Of a DNA stretch of 64,000 nucleotides, positions 1 through 13,213 are shown in pieces (the stretch's first letter is position 1; every line of letters starts with the position of its first letter). Where the stretch lies: NCBI RefSeq assembly GCF_030247185.1, contig NC_080571.1:67556172-67620171 (forward strand). The letters run 5' to 3'. The stretch is from Malaya genurostris (lineage: Eukaryota; Arthropoda; Insecta; Diptera; Culicidae). The position numbers and the translations under genes were made by a program. Under the pieces are notes generated by a model. That model made no database searches. It was not told the origin of the DNA and saw only the letters and a list, made by a program, of their open reading frames with translations.

Positions 1-888
1 GGCTAAAGTTAATCAACCACCGGTTGCTGTACAAGAATTTATTGCTAGAAAAACAAATAGTGCAAATTTTAAAAATTCTCAAAATGAGAGGCAGAATAGA
101 AGTAGAATCGTTGGAGGCACTGTCGCCGCAATATGGGATTATCCATATCAGGTCGCACTACTTTTCCGATCCTATCAGATTTGTGGCGGCTCGATTATTG
201 CTCGTTCATGGGCTCTCACGGCAGCTCATTGCCTTTCTTGGTATCCCTCAAATTACGATGTAAAATCGTAGAATAACCATTGGGCAAATATATTCAGAGC
301 AACATGATATTTTTTTCAGATTACCATCCGTTCCGGTAGTTCGTCACGGTCAAGAGGAGGAATCGTTCATTCCATAAACTATTACCGCATCCATGAGCTG
401 TACGATCCGGATGTTTTATCACACGATGTGGCCACTGTTCGAGTGAAATTACCATTTATTGGATTTTCACAAGCCATCATCCCATTGGCAAGTTCGGAAT
501 GGGTCGAAGGAGCGGATGTGATAGTCACTGGCTGGGGTTTGAATGCTGTAGGTGAAACTGTGGATAAATTGTTGAAGGTGGCATTACCAGTTGTTAATCG
601 GGCTGATTGCATCGGTCTGTGGGGCGAATCGGTGAAAGATGAGTAAGGGTTTCATTTGAAACTACTAAACACTTAGTATCAACAATTCGTTTCAGTATGC
701 TTTGCGCTGGTAAAGAAAACAATAACCCATGCAAAGGCGATAGTGGCGGACCAGCCGTACAAGGAGATGTACAGTATGGGATTGTGTCCTGGGGATCGTA
801 CTATTGTGGAGGTGGACTGCCTTCAGTATATACGTACGTAGCCCATCCGTCAATTCGGAAATTTATTCGAGATACGGCAGGTGTTTGA
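1..888 (+). CDS. Trypsin-fold (S1) serine protease 1, 5'-partial, atypical S1 pocket
   Basis: Secreted S1-family protease cleaving peptide bonds extracellularly, probably in the gut. Three exons are visible: ..2-259, 320-642 and 696-888 (257 codons in the window); the frame is open at the left edge, so the signal peptide lies outside. Introns are GT-AG, 60 and 53 bp, phase 0 and phase 2. The zymogen cleavage site is SR|IVGG (104-118). The triad is visible: His in TAAHC, Asp in HDVA and Ser in GDSGGP; the C42-C58, C168-C182 and C191-C220 cysteine pairs are present. Six residues before the catalytic Ser, where trypsins carry Asp189, this protein has Asn (NNPCKGDSGGP), and the Gly226 position appears to be Ser (LPSVYT). 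Trypsin-like Arg/Lys specificity is therefore not supported; chymotrypsin- or elastase-like specificity, or a regulatory protease, is possible. It ends with the family-typical ..AGV before TGA. Confidence 0.9.
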
Positions 889-3440
<2,552 letters not shown>

Positions 3441-4080
3441 GAGCTCTTCTATAAGCTACCCAAAATTAGGTCGTTATCTACTCAAACTTTGAGTTGATCG
3501 TAAAAAATGAGTATCACTCGTTATCTAAAATTGGGGAGATGCACTTTAGTTGATTTTGGGTAGGTTTTGACCCAAAATTAGGTAGCGGCTGGTAAGAGTG
3601 TACTACTTGTATTCGGTTTTTGCTTTCCAAGTGGTCAAAGTTTTTAGTGAGAGAGTCGATTTTGCTGAGTCGAATGAAGAAAACATTGATTTTCAAGAAA
3701 AAATCTCTGTCGTATTTATACCTGCCAATATAGCAAAGACAACCGCGACTGCAGAATTCTTTTCGGTGGTAGTGCGTCATAAAGGGGCTAGTAGCCATTA
3801 CAGTGTTAACGTTTTTTCGGTGACAGTGCGCCATATAACTGCAGATTTCAGAAGCCAATTCAACCATTCATGTTGGTTGAAAACAACATTTTTTTTCTAA
3901 TTCAACTAAAAAATTGGTTAAATGGAAATGTAGTGTACCTAAGCTAAGAAAAGGCAGAATGTTTAATTAGTGAATTCACCTACAAAAATAGCCATTCCAC
4001 TAATATCTTACCATCATTAAGGGTTATAGTTGTCTCAAAAAATAACTAAATAAACTCAGAAAATCAACTAATTTTTTTCG
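3441..4080. other. Intergenic, remnant of an uncharacterised repeat
   Basis: 3455-3600 contains partly inverted copies of 'acccaaaattaggt' (3459-3473, 3570-3583) and ends near 'ggtaagagtgtac', suggesting a small transposon end. The open frames over 3514-3900 on both strands have no recognisable domain and I do not call them genes. 3900-4080 shows nothing identifiable. Confidence 0.3.
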
Positions 4081-4839
4081 CCAAAATGCTGATATCGGTC
4101 TTTCTGTGTACATGTGCCAAACTTGGTATTGATTTGTTTAGTTGTTACGTAGTTATGCTGAAACTTGCATACACTCTCGTTCATAGGCAGATAAAGTGTA
4201 ATTTTCTCTTAGTTGTTTTAATTTTCTGGCGAAATAGAATAGGATCTTTTGAAATTATTTCTAAAATTTCCATTCAAATTTACAATAGCAATACTATTTA
4301 GCACGAATTTCAGGACTTCCTTCTTTTAGTCTAAATCCTCTGGCCCTCTTCGTGCACCTTTGCAATGAATAATTCGTCGAGGAAAATTGAAAAAAACCCT
4401 ATGATAACTTCTAAATTTCAAAAAGTACCTGTGTCAAGCTTGCTGATAAATTACTCAGTTGTTATTGAATTATATCGATATATACAAACAATCGGACTGA
4501 GATCTTCTTTAGTAGATACGCTTGCTATCTTTTCACGCGTGTAAATATACTTGCGATTATCTCTTAGTTGTAATAAATATCTATGCCAGTCGAATAATGT
4601 CGATTTCATCAAATTTGAAACATTTTACTTCAAATTTCCCTTGTAAACAAACAATTACTACACCTCTTCTCTCCTCTTTAAGTATCCTTTATAGCAATCT
4701 ATGAACAGCAAGAATTACTTGTGTCGAGTTATGTGGTAAACTATTGAGTTGTTTCAGAGTTATGTTCGATCATATAACCGATTTATTTTTGGACAAAAAT
4801 CCTCTCAATTTTTAGGGCCAATTTGCGTATATATAAGCT
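4081..4839. repeat. Degenerate dispersed repeat, family B units
   Basis: Several degenerate units with 'gtgccaaacttggtatt', 'acctgtgtcaagctt' and 'cttgtgtcgagttatg', each followed by a 'cagttgtta/gttgtttc..agttatg' phrase. They match the units at 6330-6620 and 62950-63260. No gene seen. Confidence 0.5.
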
Positions 4840-5816
4840 TTACGTGGCCGATTGACCCATGGTTTTGTTACACAATATTATTTTTGTATTGTTGGATCTG
4901 GTTGTCACCCTTCTTCTAGGGGGAGATAAGCTTCCATTTCCTTCTAGCGAAGATTGGAGGTAACTTTGCCCTTGGTTCATATGATCCCTTGCTACAACGT
5001 TGTGAGTGGTTTCCGTTTCCTTGTTTTCATTGTTGATCGCAGTCTTGGGTTCATTGCTAGTTGCTGTAGATGCGCTTTGTACATTGATTGCAGTTGATAG
5101 TTGGTTTGATGGTGAAGGTGTTTTTGAAACAGGAGCACTACATTCACTAGTTTCCGTTGTTGAGCGGTTGTCCTTGTTTTTGTTTGAAGATGTCCTTTTC
5201 GCAGTTTCAGTGCAAGGTATGCCGTAGTGTGCAGGTTGTTCACAAAGCTGACCTGTAACCAGTTGATTTTCATACGTAATCAGCGTTTCACACGGATGTA
5301 TCCCGTCTTGATCAGAAATGATGTAAGATGGAATTGCTTTACGTAGTTGCATACGTACCACTCGCACGCCATTCCGGATACCCGGGTAAAATTCCGCCAT
5401 ACTTCCCTTTCGATGGAAAGAATTTCACCGTACTACGGCATACTTTCCCGAATGAACTGATCGCTGGTCTGTGGGGGAAGGTCATGCACGCGTACTTCTA
5501 TGGCATTGTGCACCATGTACACAGGGATTTTATATTTAACATTGGCATGATCAACACTGTGCACCCCGTTATTAACCGAAGCAAATGCAATTGCATCTCG
5601 TTCACGTTTGAACATAATGTACACACAGTTAGACGCCTTGTTGAATTGAATCTCACTTGCATCATTAACGTTTAGATGCATTCGTTCCTTAAGCAAGATT
5701 TCAATTTCGGTTGCTGCTGGTCTAATTTTGCTGCGCTTGAAATCAATACAAATTGAATTTGGTCTTGTAGGCCAAGTTTCAGGCTTTGTTAAATCGCATT
5801 TGACCATTTCGTACAC
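4840..5816 (-). pseudogene. Non-LTR retrotransposon ORF1 (gag-like) fossil, frameshifted
   Basis: Two adjoining minus-strand frames, 5433-5816 (127 codons) and 4840-5400 (186 codons), read as one gag-like ORF1 broken by a frameshift between 5433 and 5400. The N-terminal part (PETWPTRP..., IMFKRERDAI..., VRVHDLPPQ) and the start of the second part (NGVRVVRMQLRKAIPSYI) match the ORF1 type common in mosquito LINEs, as far as I recall that family. A single CCHC zinc knuckle is recognisable at VTGQLCEQPAHYGIPC, with the first Cys position occupied by Gly. A low-complexity Ser/Thr/Asn-rich tail follows. ORF1 proteins bind the element RNA. No matching ORF2 follows downstream on the minus strand, so this is a truncated, dead copy. 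Confidence 0.7.
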
Positions 5817-6215
5817 TCTTTGTCTTTGTTTCTGTCGTCTCGACCGTAAGAAATGTTAACTTCCCTTTCTGAGCAGCCTAGATAACCGTGTAGTGCCGGT
5901 AGCGATTCCCAACAGGCAAAGAATAACCCTAAGGTCCACCATTCCCGGTGGTATAAGCCCATCAAACAGGTAGGTCTTGTGTCATTCGGCGGAATTATTT
6001 GTTAACCAAGAATTGATTCACTGGTTTTCTGTTCCATGTCGTAAAAGGCCACTAAAACAGGAGCTCGGAAGTCAAGGTGTACTTCCGTGTCGATGGCTGC
6101 AGGATCCTAAAAATCCTGCCGGGGACGCAGAACGATTTGTTTCTTTTTGGTTTGTGATTTTATTCAATCTCACACACTTAACAATATTTCCCTTCCCAGC
6201 AGAAAAATGATGAGG
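5817..6215 (-). other. Probable 5' untranslated region of the ORF1 fossil
   Basis: Lies directly upstream (minus strand) of the gag-like fossil, is GC-richer than its surroundings and has no coding frame. Segments such as 'ggtgccggtagcg'-like text near 5890 and 'ggatcctaaaaatcctgcc' near 6102 look like conserved LINE leader sequence. It could also be a separate short element. The right boundary is uncertain. Confidence 0.4.
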
Positions 6216-7065
6216 AGCCACGGCAAGGCACAAATCTCCAAATAACTAGGAGCCAATTAGTTCTGATCCCTGATTCTCCTACTGAAAATGTTCTTATGAC
6301 TTTCGCTGAAGAACTAGAAGTACCTGTGCCAAGTTTGATAGCAATACAAACATTACACCCTCCTTTTTAGAGGCATTTACTATACCCTCCTCCCCCACGA
6401 ATACCCTTAAAATCATATCTAACTTATGCAAGACGTATCTGTGGTCTTCGAATTGTATCGATTTCCATCAAATTAGACCAATTTTGTCATGACCACCCCA
6501 GTTAAGAACATTTGCTACGCTCCCTTTCCCATAAAAATACCCTTAGGACCGTATCTGAAATGTACTTGTGTCAAGTTTTGTGGTAATCCGTTGTGTAATT
6601 TCGGAGTTATGTCGTTACAAATATTCAAAGACCCTTCTTTATACACTGAGGTCTTATTTTACGCGAAAAAAAATCCCGGCAAAAAAACTCCCGTAACTTC
6701 GGAAATCCGCGTAAAAAATCACAAAACTAAAGAAATTATTTTATTGCCAAATATCTTAGAAATGCATGAAACGTGCAGATCTGGTGTAATCTAAAAAAAA
6801 TATCTCTTTTGAAAAAATCGACTGTGGGACTTGGAACAATTTTTAGATTTCCGAAATTGAAAAAAAAATTGTATGCCAAATTCATGGAACGTAAAGATAC
6901 AGTGTAATCTTAAAAAAAATATATGGTAAAAAGACCTTTGAGACGTAACTTCGGACCGCAACCTCGGTGCAACCGCAAAACTGTAAAATTTTTTTGGTCA
7001 ATTTTTTGTTTTATGCCAAGCGTGTTAGAAATGCATGAAACGTTGAGATATTGTGTAATATAAAA
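6216..7065. repeat. Intergenic mosaic of two degenerate repeat families
   Basis: 6290-6620: family B units ('cctgtgccaagtttgatagc', 'ggtaatccgttg'). 6740-7060: three degenerate copies of a unit with 'ttagaaatgcatgaaacg...agat...tgtaatct' (about 6757, 6880 and 7025), which resembles 63740-63850. No gene seen. Confidence 0.5.
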
Positions 7066-7735
7066 ATGTTTTTACCTTTTTTATATACATAAAAAATAGG
7101 TATCGAATTCGCTCAAACTTTAGATAATTTTTCCGAGGGCCGAATGACATATACCAATCGATTCAGCTCGACGAACTGAGCAAATGTCCGTGTTGTGTGT
7201 GTATGTGTGTGTGTCTGTATGTGTGTTGTCAACTAAGAGGTCGTGATCTCAGAGATGCCTGGGCCGATTTTGATCAGACTAGTCGCAAAAGAAAGGTCTC
7301 CCCGTCATCCAGAATGCTATTGAATGATTTTGAAATCGAATGTTTACTTTTTGAGTTATACGAAGTTTTATGTTAAAATTTTCGGTTTTTTGACAGTATC
7401 TGTCACAATTGACCTTGAAAACAGAATATGTTTTCAGACTTAGATTTCGCATGGTAATAACTATCCAACAAGCCATATATTGTTAAAATCCGTCCATTTT
7501 TAACGGAGATATCGAAATTTTTGTGTAAACGTCTTTTCCCCCTATTTTAGCAGTAGGAGTTTTGAGCGCTGTATGACAAAGAAATGTTTGGGAGCAACGA
7601 AAACACGATTTATTATACTGTTACATACAATTGTTTCTAAGTACCAAAAAGACTGTGTACAGCATCCTTATTCATGACATTTAGCCTCGGACCGATTTTA
7701 GCACGGCTCGTTTTTGGTAACACAATCGTTCGAAT

Positions 7736-8209
7736 ATGACATATGTATACTTCACCCCCCCCCCCACAAAGTGCACCATGTACAAATCACTGATAAGACT
7801 GGTGGTTCTCTACGGGCACGAAACGTGGACAATACTCGAGGGGGACCTGCAAGCACTCGAAGTCTTCGAAAGGAGGGTGCTGAGAACGATCTTCGGTGGT
7901 GTGCAGGAGAATGGAGTGTGGAGGAGAAGAATGAACCATGAACTAGCGCAACTCTGCGGTGAGCCAAGTATCCGGAAAGTAGCCCAGGCTGGAAGGGTAC
8001 GGTGGGCGGGACATGTCGTGAAAATGCCGGACAACAGCCCCACCAAGTTGGTGTTCACCTCTAATCCGGCAGGTACAAGACAAAGAGGAGCGCAGCGTGC
8101 ACGGTGGCTGGACCAAGTGGAGCGAAACCTGGATAGTATCGGGCGCCGACGTGGTTGGAGGCAAGCATCCATGGATCGAGTTACATGGATCAGTTACAAG
8201 AATTGTTGA
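7736..8209 (+). pseudogene. RTE-type LINE fragment, C-terminus of endonuclease-RT ORF
   Basis: One open frame of 157 codons carries the conserved C-terminal end of an RTE-like endonuclease/reverse transcriptase. Landmarks in order are LIRLVVLYGHETWT, FERRVLRTIFGGVQENGVWRRRMNHE, GRVRWAGHVVKMPDN and QRGAQRARWLDQVE. The catalytic RT and endonuclease parts are absent, as expected for a 5'-truncated LINE insertion. The first ~15 codons come from the flanking family A repeat. The insertion spans about 7748-8258, ends in an AT-rich microsatellite tail (8243-8258) and lies inside family A copy 2. The RT core at 43186-43461 appears to be the same LINE family. Confidence 0.8.
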
Positions 8210-8317
8210 TCAGATAAAATCGTAAAAGATGTAATATCAGAAATATATATATATATACCAGATGATGGCAGCATTTTCGAGTTAAAAGCAATTTCATAAT
8301 TATATTGATTTAAACTA

Positions 8318-9246
8318 ACGGGTGATTTTTTAAGAGCTTGAGAACTTTTTTAAACAATAAAACGCATAAAATTTGCAAAATCTCATCGGTTCTTTATTTT
8401 AAACGTTAGATTGGTACATGACATTTACTTTTTGAAGATAATTTCATTTAAATGTTGACCGCGGCTGCGTCTTAGGTGGTCCATTCGGAAAGTCCAATTT
8501 TGGGCAACTTTTTCGAGCATTTCGGCCGGAATAGCCCGAATTTCTTCGGAAATGTTGTCTTCCAAAGCTGGAATAGTTACTGGCTTATTTCTGTAGACTT
8601 TAGACTTGACGTAGCCCCACAAAAAATAGTCTAAAGGCGTCAAATCGCATGATCTTGGTGGCCAACTTACCGGTCCATTTCTTGAGATGAATTGTTCTCC
8701 GAAGTTTTCCCTCAAAATGGCCATAGAATCGCGAGCTGTGTGGCATGTAGCGCCATCTTGTTGAAACCACATGTCAACCAAGTTCAGTTCTTCCATTTTT
8801 GGCAACAAAAAGTTTGTTAGCATCGAACGATAGCGATCGCCATTCACTGTAACGTTGCGTCCAACAGCATCTTTGAAAAAATACGGTCCAATGATTCCAC
8901 CAGCGTACAAACCACACCAAACAGTGCATTTTTCGGGATGCATGGGCAGTTCTTGAACGGCTTCTGGTTGCTCTTCACTCCAAATGCGGCAATTTTGCTT
9001 ATTTACGTAGCCATTCAACCAGAAATGAGCCTCATCGCTGAACAAAATTTGTCGATAAAAAAGCGGATTTTCTGCCAACTTTTCTAGGGCCCATTCACTG
9101 ATTTGCAAGCGTTGCTCGTTAGTAAGTCTATTCATGATGAAATGTCAGAGCATACTGAGCAAATAATAATGCATGAAAATCATAACCTCAAAAAATCTGA
9201 GCAAATACTAATGCATGAAAATCCTAACCTCAAAAAAATCACCTTT
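8318..9246 (-). mobile_element. Mariner-like DNA transposon, 929 bp, TA target duplication
   Basis: Flanked by TA dinucleotides at 8316-8317 and 9247-9248; removing the element restores the 'gatttaaactacttacagcaa' continuity seen in family A copies 1 and 3. Imperfect terminal inverted repeats: left ACGGGTGATTTTTTAAGAG, right (complement) AAAGGTGATTTTTTTGAGG. It encodes an N-terminally truncated transposase on the minus strand. A 42-bp segment is duplicated in tandem just inside the right end (about 9155-9237). Confidence 0.88.
8425..9135 (-). pseudogene. Tc1/mariner-superfamily transposase, N-terminally truncated
   Basis: Intact 236-codon frame encoding the DDE catalytic core. Asp1 is in FSDEAHFW, Asp2 in FQQDGATCHTA and Asp3 in SCDLTPLDYFLWG, with 36 residues between Asp2 and Asp3 by my count. 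The C-terminus ends RRSRGQHLNEIIFKK. The ~100-residue helix-turn-helix DNA-binding region that precedes the core in full-length relatives is missing, apparently deleted together with the 5' part of the element. All three acidic residues are kept, but without its DNA-binding domain the protein should not be able to recognise ends on its own, so I call it a non-autonomous remnant. Confidence 0.8.
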
Positions 9247-9910
9247 TACTTACAGCAACAAATGCTGGAAGAACATAACATCCATATACCATTCGAATCA
9301 GTTCGTCGAGATCAACAAATGCGTGTGTGACAAATAATTTCACTCAATTTTCTCGGAAAATTTCTTTTCTACAAATTCAGATTCATACGAAAAGTCGTAT
9401 GCTCTCAAACAAAGATCCTGAATTATGTTTGGTTCCGACCTCTGGTTCCGGAACTACAGGATGATATGTGAAACGAAATCAAAATTGGATGATATGTGAA
9501 ACGAAATCAAAATTTCCACCCGATGTAGAAGATGACAATCCCGAAAAGCTTCAAAGTTGGACTTAAAACTGTTGTAATTTATTCGTCATATGGCCATACG
9601 AATCGGTTTGGGTTTTGCTGGTTCCTGAATACCGGCTCTGGAAGTACCTTAAATTACTGTAAACGCTAAAGTGGAACTTACATATCATGGCATCTTTAAT
9701 CGATTATCACACTTCTAGATTCAAATTCGATCCGATTGGCAGTTTCGACATTACAGAGTAATGAGTGATTAATATCCCAAATGGTTGCTTAAAACGACGG
9801 TCATTAAAATAATGTTATGAAAACTTAAACACCGAAGAATATTCATGCAAAAAACACATGCGGATTAATAAAAAAAGGTATCATCTCACTGCTAGGTGGA
9901 TTAAACACGG

Positions 9911-10924
9911 ATTTATTAAAAAAAAAACGAATTTGGGACGATTTTTAGACCGCGTAATTCCGGAAGTCCGTGTAGAAAAACATGTCATGTCTTAAACTGT
10001 CTAAATTGGTTTTGCCATCATCGAGTAAATAAAGCTTTGAGCTAAACTATTTGCGTCATTTATACGATGATTTGTTTGAAACAGGAAACGGTCACTAGAG
10101 ATGATCGACTCGAAGCGAGTTTGAACTAAGACAAGTGGGTGGGTAATGTGTTCGTCGATGTTAAATACGGTTGAACGCATTTATCTCCAACGCGAAATAA
10201 CAGTAGGAAACAGCATAACGAGTAATATGGTAAGTCTAGATCCAGATCCAATTCCAGTTACAAGACCAGAAGCTGGATTTAAATTTAGGATCTATATTCA
10301 GGTCCTTGATCGAAATTCTGGATCTGGAATTCTGGATTTTGCCATTGATTTCGGAACTGTGCCTAACTTCCAAAATAAAATAAAATTCCTAAGTTCTAGA
10401 TCGGAGTTTGACACGTGGATTCCGGATCAGAATTTCGGTCCTGTACCGTATGCGTGATAATGTTTCCACCATTGAAAAAATTTTCTTCAAGTGCGGGTCA
10501 ATGTTTTTCTGAGGTTTGCTGTACTCGGGTGGCGATTAGAATAGAGATGTCCGAATTTGCTCATATTGGTGAGCGGTTCCGAACCAAACAGTTCACCAAA
10601 GTTAATCGATTCGATGTATCAGCTCATCAGCTCATTTATATTGAACTGAAGGTTTATTATTATTGCCACCTTTGTAGAATATCTGCAAAAGTGGCTCCTC
10701 TGACGGTATCTTAGCCTACTAAATGAGAGGCAAGATTTCAGGAAGAACGAACGAATGTTCGTGTACGCATTTCTTTTCGTTTAGATCCGAAGATCCGTTC
10801 AGTTTGTAGCGTGTTCCGTTCTTCACTTCCGGCTCTGCTACTTCTGGTTCTAACAGATCGGCTGAAATGTTCGTATCGTTTCTATGAGAGGGCGCCACTA
10901 GAATTAAATCCATACCATTTTCAG
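9911..10924. other. Intergenic, degenerate GGATC/GAATTC-rich stretch
   Basis: 10215-10440 holds imperfect short repeats of the type 'gatccagatccaattcc', 'ctggatctggaattctgg' and 'ttccggatcag'; it looks like an old tandem array. The rest shows no gene or element that I can recognise. Confidence 0.35.
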
Positions 10925-11765
10925 TTAGTACCAACCTTCAAAAGATACGTGTATAAATTTGACAGCTGTCTGATTATTAGTTTGTGAGATATTGCATTTT
11001 GAGTGAAGCTACTTTTGTTATTGTGAAAAAAATGGAAAAAAAGGAATTTCGTGTGTTGATGAAACACTACTTTTTGATGAAAAAAAGTGCCGCCGAAACC
11101 AAAAAAATGGCTTGATGAGTGTTATCCAGACTCTGCACCGGGCGAAGCAACAATTCGTAAGTGGTTTGCAAAATTTCGTACTGGTCATATGAGCACCGAA
11201 GACGATGAACGCAGTGGACGTCCAAAAGAGGCTGTTACCGATGAAAACGTGAAAAAAAATCCACAAAATGATTTTCAATGACCGTAAAGTGAAGTCGATC
11301 GAGATAGCGGACACCCTAAAGATATCAAAGGAACGTGTTGGACATATTATTCACGAATATTTGGATATGAGAAAGCTTTGTGCAAAATGGGTGCCGCGTG
11401 AGCTCACAATCACAATGTCACAAGTCGATGAAAACCAGGCTGAAATTGAACGAATTGGGCTTCGAATTGCTCCCTCATCCACCGTATTCTCCAGATTTGG
11501 CCCCCAGTGACTTTTTCCTGTTCTCAGACCTCAAGAGAATGCTCGCTGGTAAAAAATTTAGAAGCAATGAAGAGGTAATCGCTGAAACTGAGGCCTATTT
11601 TGAGGCAAAGGACAAATCGTACTACAAAAATGGTATCGAAAAGTTGGAAGATCGCTATAATCGCTGTATCGCCTCTGATGGCAATTATGTTGAATATTAA
11701 AAACGAATTTTGGCAAAAAAATGTGTGTTTCTATAAAACGATACGAACTATTCAGCCGAACTGTT
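10925..11765 (+). mobile_element. Mariner element remnant, internally deleted
   Basis: Contains both ends of a mariner transposase around a deleted core, with mariner-like 5' leader sequence ('agtgaagctacttttgttattgtg') before the ATG at 11032. The outer ends (about 'ccaaccttcaaaagatacg' and 'cgatacgaactattcagccg') give only a weak inverted-repeat match, so boundaries are approximate. Confidence 0.7.
11032..11700 (+). pseudogene. Mariner transposase pseudogene
   Basis: ATG at 11032 starts MEKKEFRVLMKHYFLMKKSA, a mariner N-terminus, followed by the helix-turn-helix region up to KLCAKWVPRELT (about 11400) in three different frames, so at least two frameshifts are present (near 11090 and 11262). 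The central catalytic block with Asp1 and Asp2 is deleted (junction near 11425). The C-terminal part resumes at LPHPPYSPDLAPSDFFLF, keeping Asp3, and runs to the stop at 11700. Inactive. Confidence 0.82.
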
Positions 11766-12266
11766 ATAGCCAGTTTTTTCATGTTTCTGGGAAGGTGAGG
11801 ATTGGGTTTTCCAGCTAGCTGTTTTGAGGGTCTCTACTGTTAGCAATGATTTAGTATTTGGCTCTGCATTATGACGGCAAGGGTAAAACCAACCATTTTT
11901 ATGGTACTTGAGTAGACGTCTACCACGATAAGATAAGTTCAATAACATGATGTTTTTGGTTAGTATTTCTTTGGTAGTGCAAACTGGAAGTGATTTCGGA
12001 GGCGTAATTGTAGGTTTTGTGAACAAACTAGGTTTTAACGCGAATCAGAAATCTATTTCCTTTAATGATAACAGAATCCTGTAATGAATGATTAGGAAAG
12101 TTCATTTATCATCTGGTCGAAATCATGCCGTGATGATGGTTTACTTGCTGCTTCCATGGAACCATTCGCTAAGAACAGCATATCTCGGCAGTTAGTCAAT
12201 CAGAATCAGATCTTCAGGCAAATAATTGTTTGAATAAAGAATCAGATCGGTCTGAGTTGCGTTATA
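11766..12266. other. Intergenic, nothing recognised
   Basis: No open frame with recognisable domains, no RNA gene and no clear repeat structure seen. Confidence 0.4.
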
Positions 12267-12751
12267 CCATGTTCACATTAGCGCTTATATCACTTGATAT
12301 ACAGAGATGATATGCATATCACGTGGGAGTGTTCACATATGATCGAAATAATATCGTTTGACAATCAAATTGTCATATTGAATGTTCCCATTAGGAGTAA
12401 GATCAATAATATTGCTTTTCTCTCCTACAATTCAATCAATAATTGGAGTCTTGCAATAAATGTTCTCCGAACGCCAGTATTCGTTGAAAAATTTGAAATT
12501 ATAATGATTGTTTATTGTCACTCTCAAAGTGACGTTTATAAATGAGTGCGTTCAATGCCATTATCCGTGTTGCTAGTTGCGATTTTTGACAACTCGACAT
12601 GATATCGTACATGATATCCCGGATATCATGACAAAATGGTGATACGCGTTGACATCAAATTATATGGGATATCAAGTGATATCGCACATGATATCATCGG
12701 ATATCAAGTATATCCGTATATCACTTGATATCAGCGCTAATGTGAACATAC
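12267..12751. mobile_element. MITE, 485 bp, TA target site, GATATC-rich
   Basis: Terminal inverted repeats of about 35 bp: left starts CCATGTTCACATTAGCGCT, right (complement) GTATGTTCACATTAGCGCT, both continuing into gatatca-type sequence. TA on both flanks (12265-12266 and 12752-12753). The interior, especially the right half (12598-12735), is packed with 'gatatc' and 'tgatatca' palindromes. No coding capacity; the open frame at 12294-12545 is not meaningful. The TA duplication suggests mobilisation by a Tc1/mariner-type transposase. Confidence 0.82.
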
Positions 12752-13113
12752 TATTAGAACAAGAGTTAACTTATATACTTACCATTCCGGGACTCTCGCA
12801 CGTTTTGTGGAAGTTGGATGAATCTTTTGAATAGTTGACATACTTTTCTAGTCACTGCTCCCTGGAGTGGAATGCATCAAAATCAAGGTCGAAATTTGGC
12901 GAATTGGATTGACTATAAATACCTTATGATAATAAAAAACCGGAATTTTCATTTTAAAATTCCCGCGCTTGTCCAACCGGTAAACTTTTAATCTTTCAAC
13001 GTTGGCAACACTTTTATACACATTCTGTCAAATTTTGACGCATATCATACGATTAGTTTTTGTTTGGCGTCTATACAAAGAAGTTGAAAAATTTTCGTGT
13101 GGCGATTTTTATA
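12752..13113. other. Intergenic plus 5' leader of a mariner fragment
   Basis: 12752-12930 shows nothing recognisable. About 12930-13113 appears to be the 5' untranslated end of the mariner fragment that follows. No gene. Confidence 0.35.
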
Positions 13114-13213
13114 ATGGATGAAAATTTAGAACAACGTGCGTGCATCAAATTTTGTGCTGCAAATGGATTTAAGTGTTCCGAAACGTTGAAAATGTTAGAA
13201 AAGGCCTTTGGTG
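13114..13213 (+). pseudogene. Mariner (SETMAR-like) transposase, N-terminal fragment
   Basis: Short frame from ATG 13114 encodes MDENLEQRACIKFCAANGFK and continues CSETLKMLEKAFGE, the N-terminus of the mariner lineage often annotated 'SETMAR-like' in insects. It breaks off at about 13213, where the degenerate repeat array begins ('ccgggagtcggatccaaat'). Only about one tenth of a transposase remains. Confidence 0.8.

Larger units (their letters stand above)
7066..9910 (+). repeat. Dispersed repeat family A, copy 2, with two nested insertions
   Basis: Begins 'ccttttttatatacataaaaaatagg', then a GT-rich tract (7194-7230) and blocks collinear with copies 1 and 3. It ends near 'aaaaaggtatcatctcactgctaggtgg' (9874-9900). 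Two insertions interrupt it: an RTE fragment between 'gacatatgta' (ends 7747) and 'accagatgatgg' (about 8258), and a mariner-like element at a TA (8318-9246). Comparing copies 1 and 3 gives the pre-insertion sequence. Non-coding. Confidence 0.85.

Noticed and set aside
3514..3900. 117- and 100-codon frames on opposite strands
   Set aside because: Mutual shadows in repeat-like DNA, no recognisable domain or promoter.
12294..12545. 83-codon frame
   Set aside because: Lies wholly inside a MITE rich in GATATC palindromes; no homology recognised.
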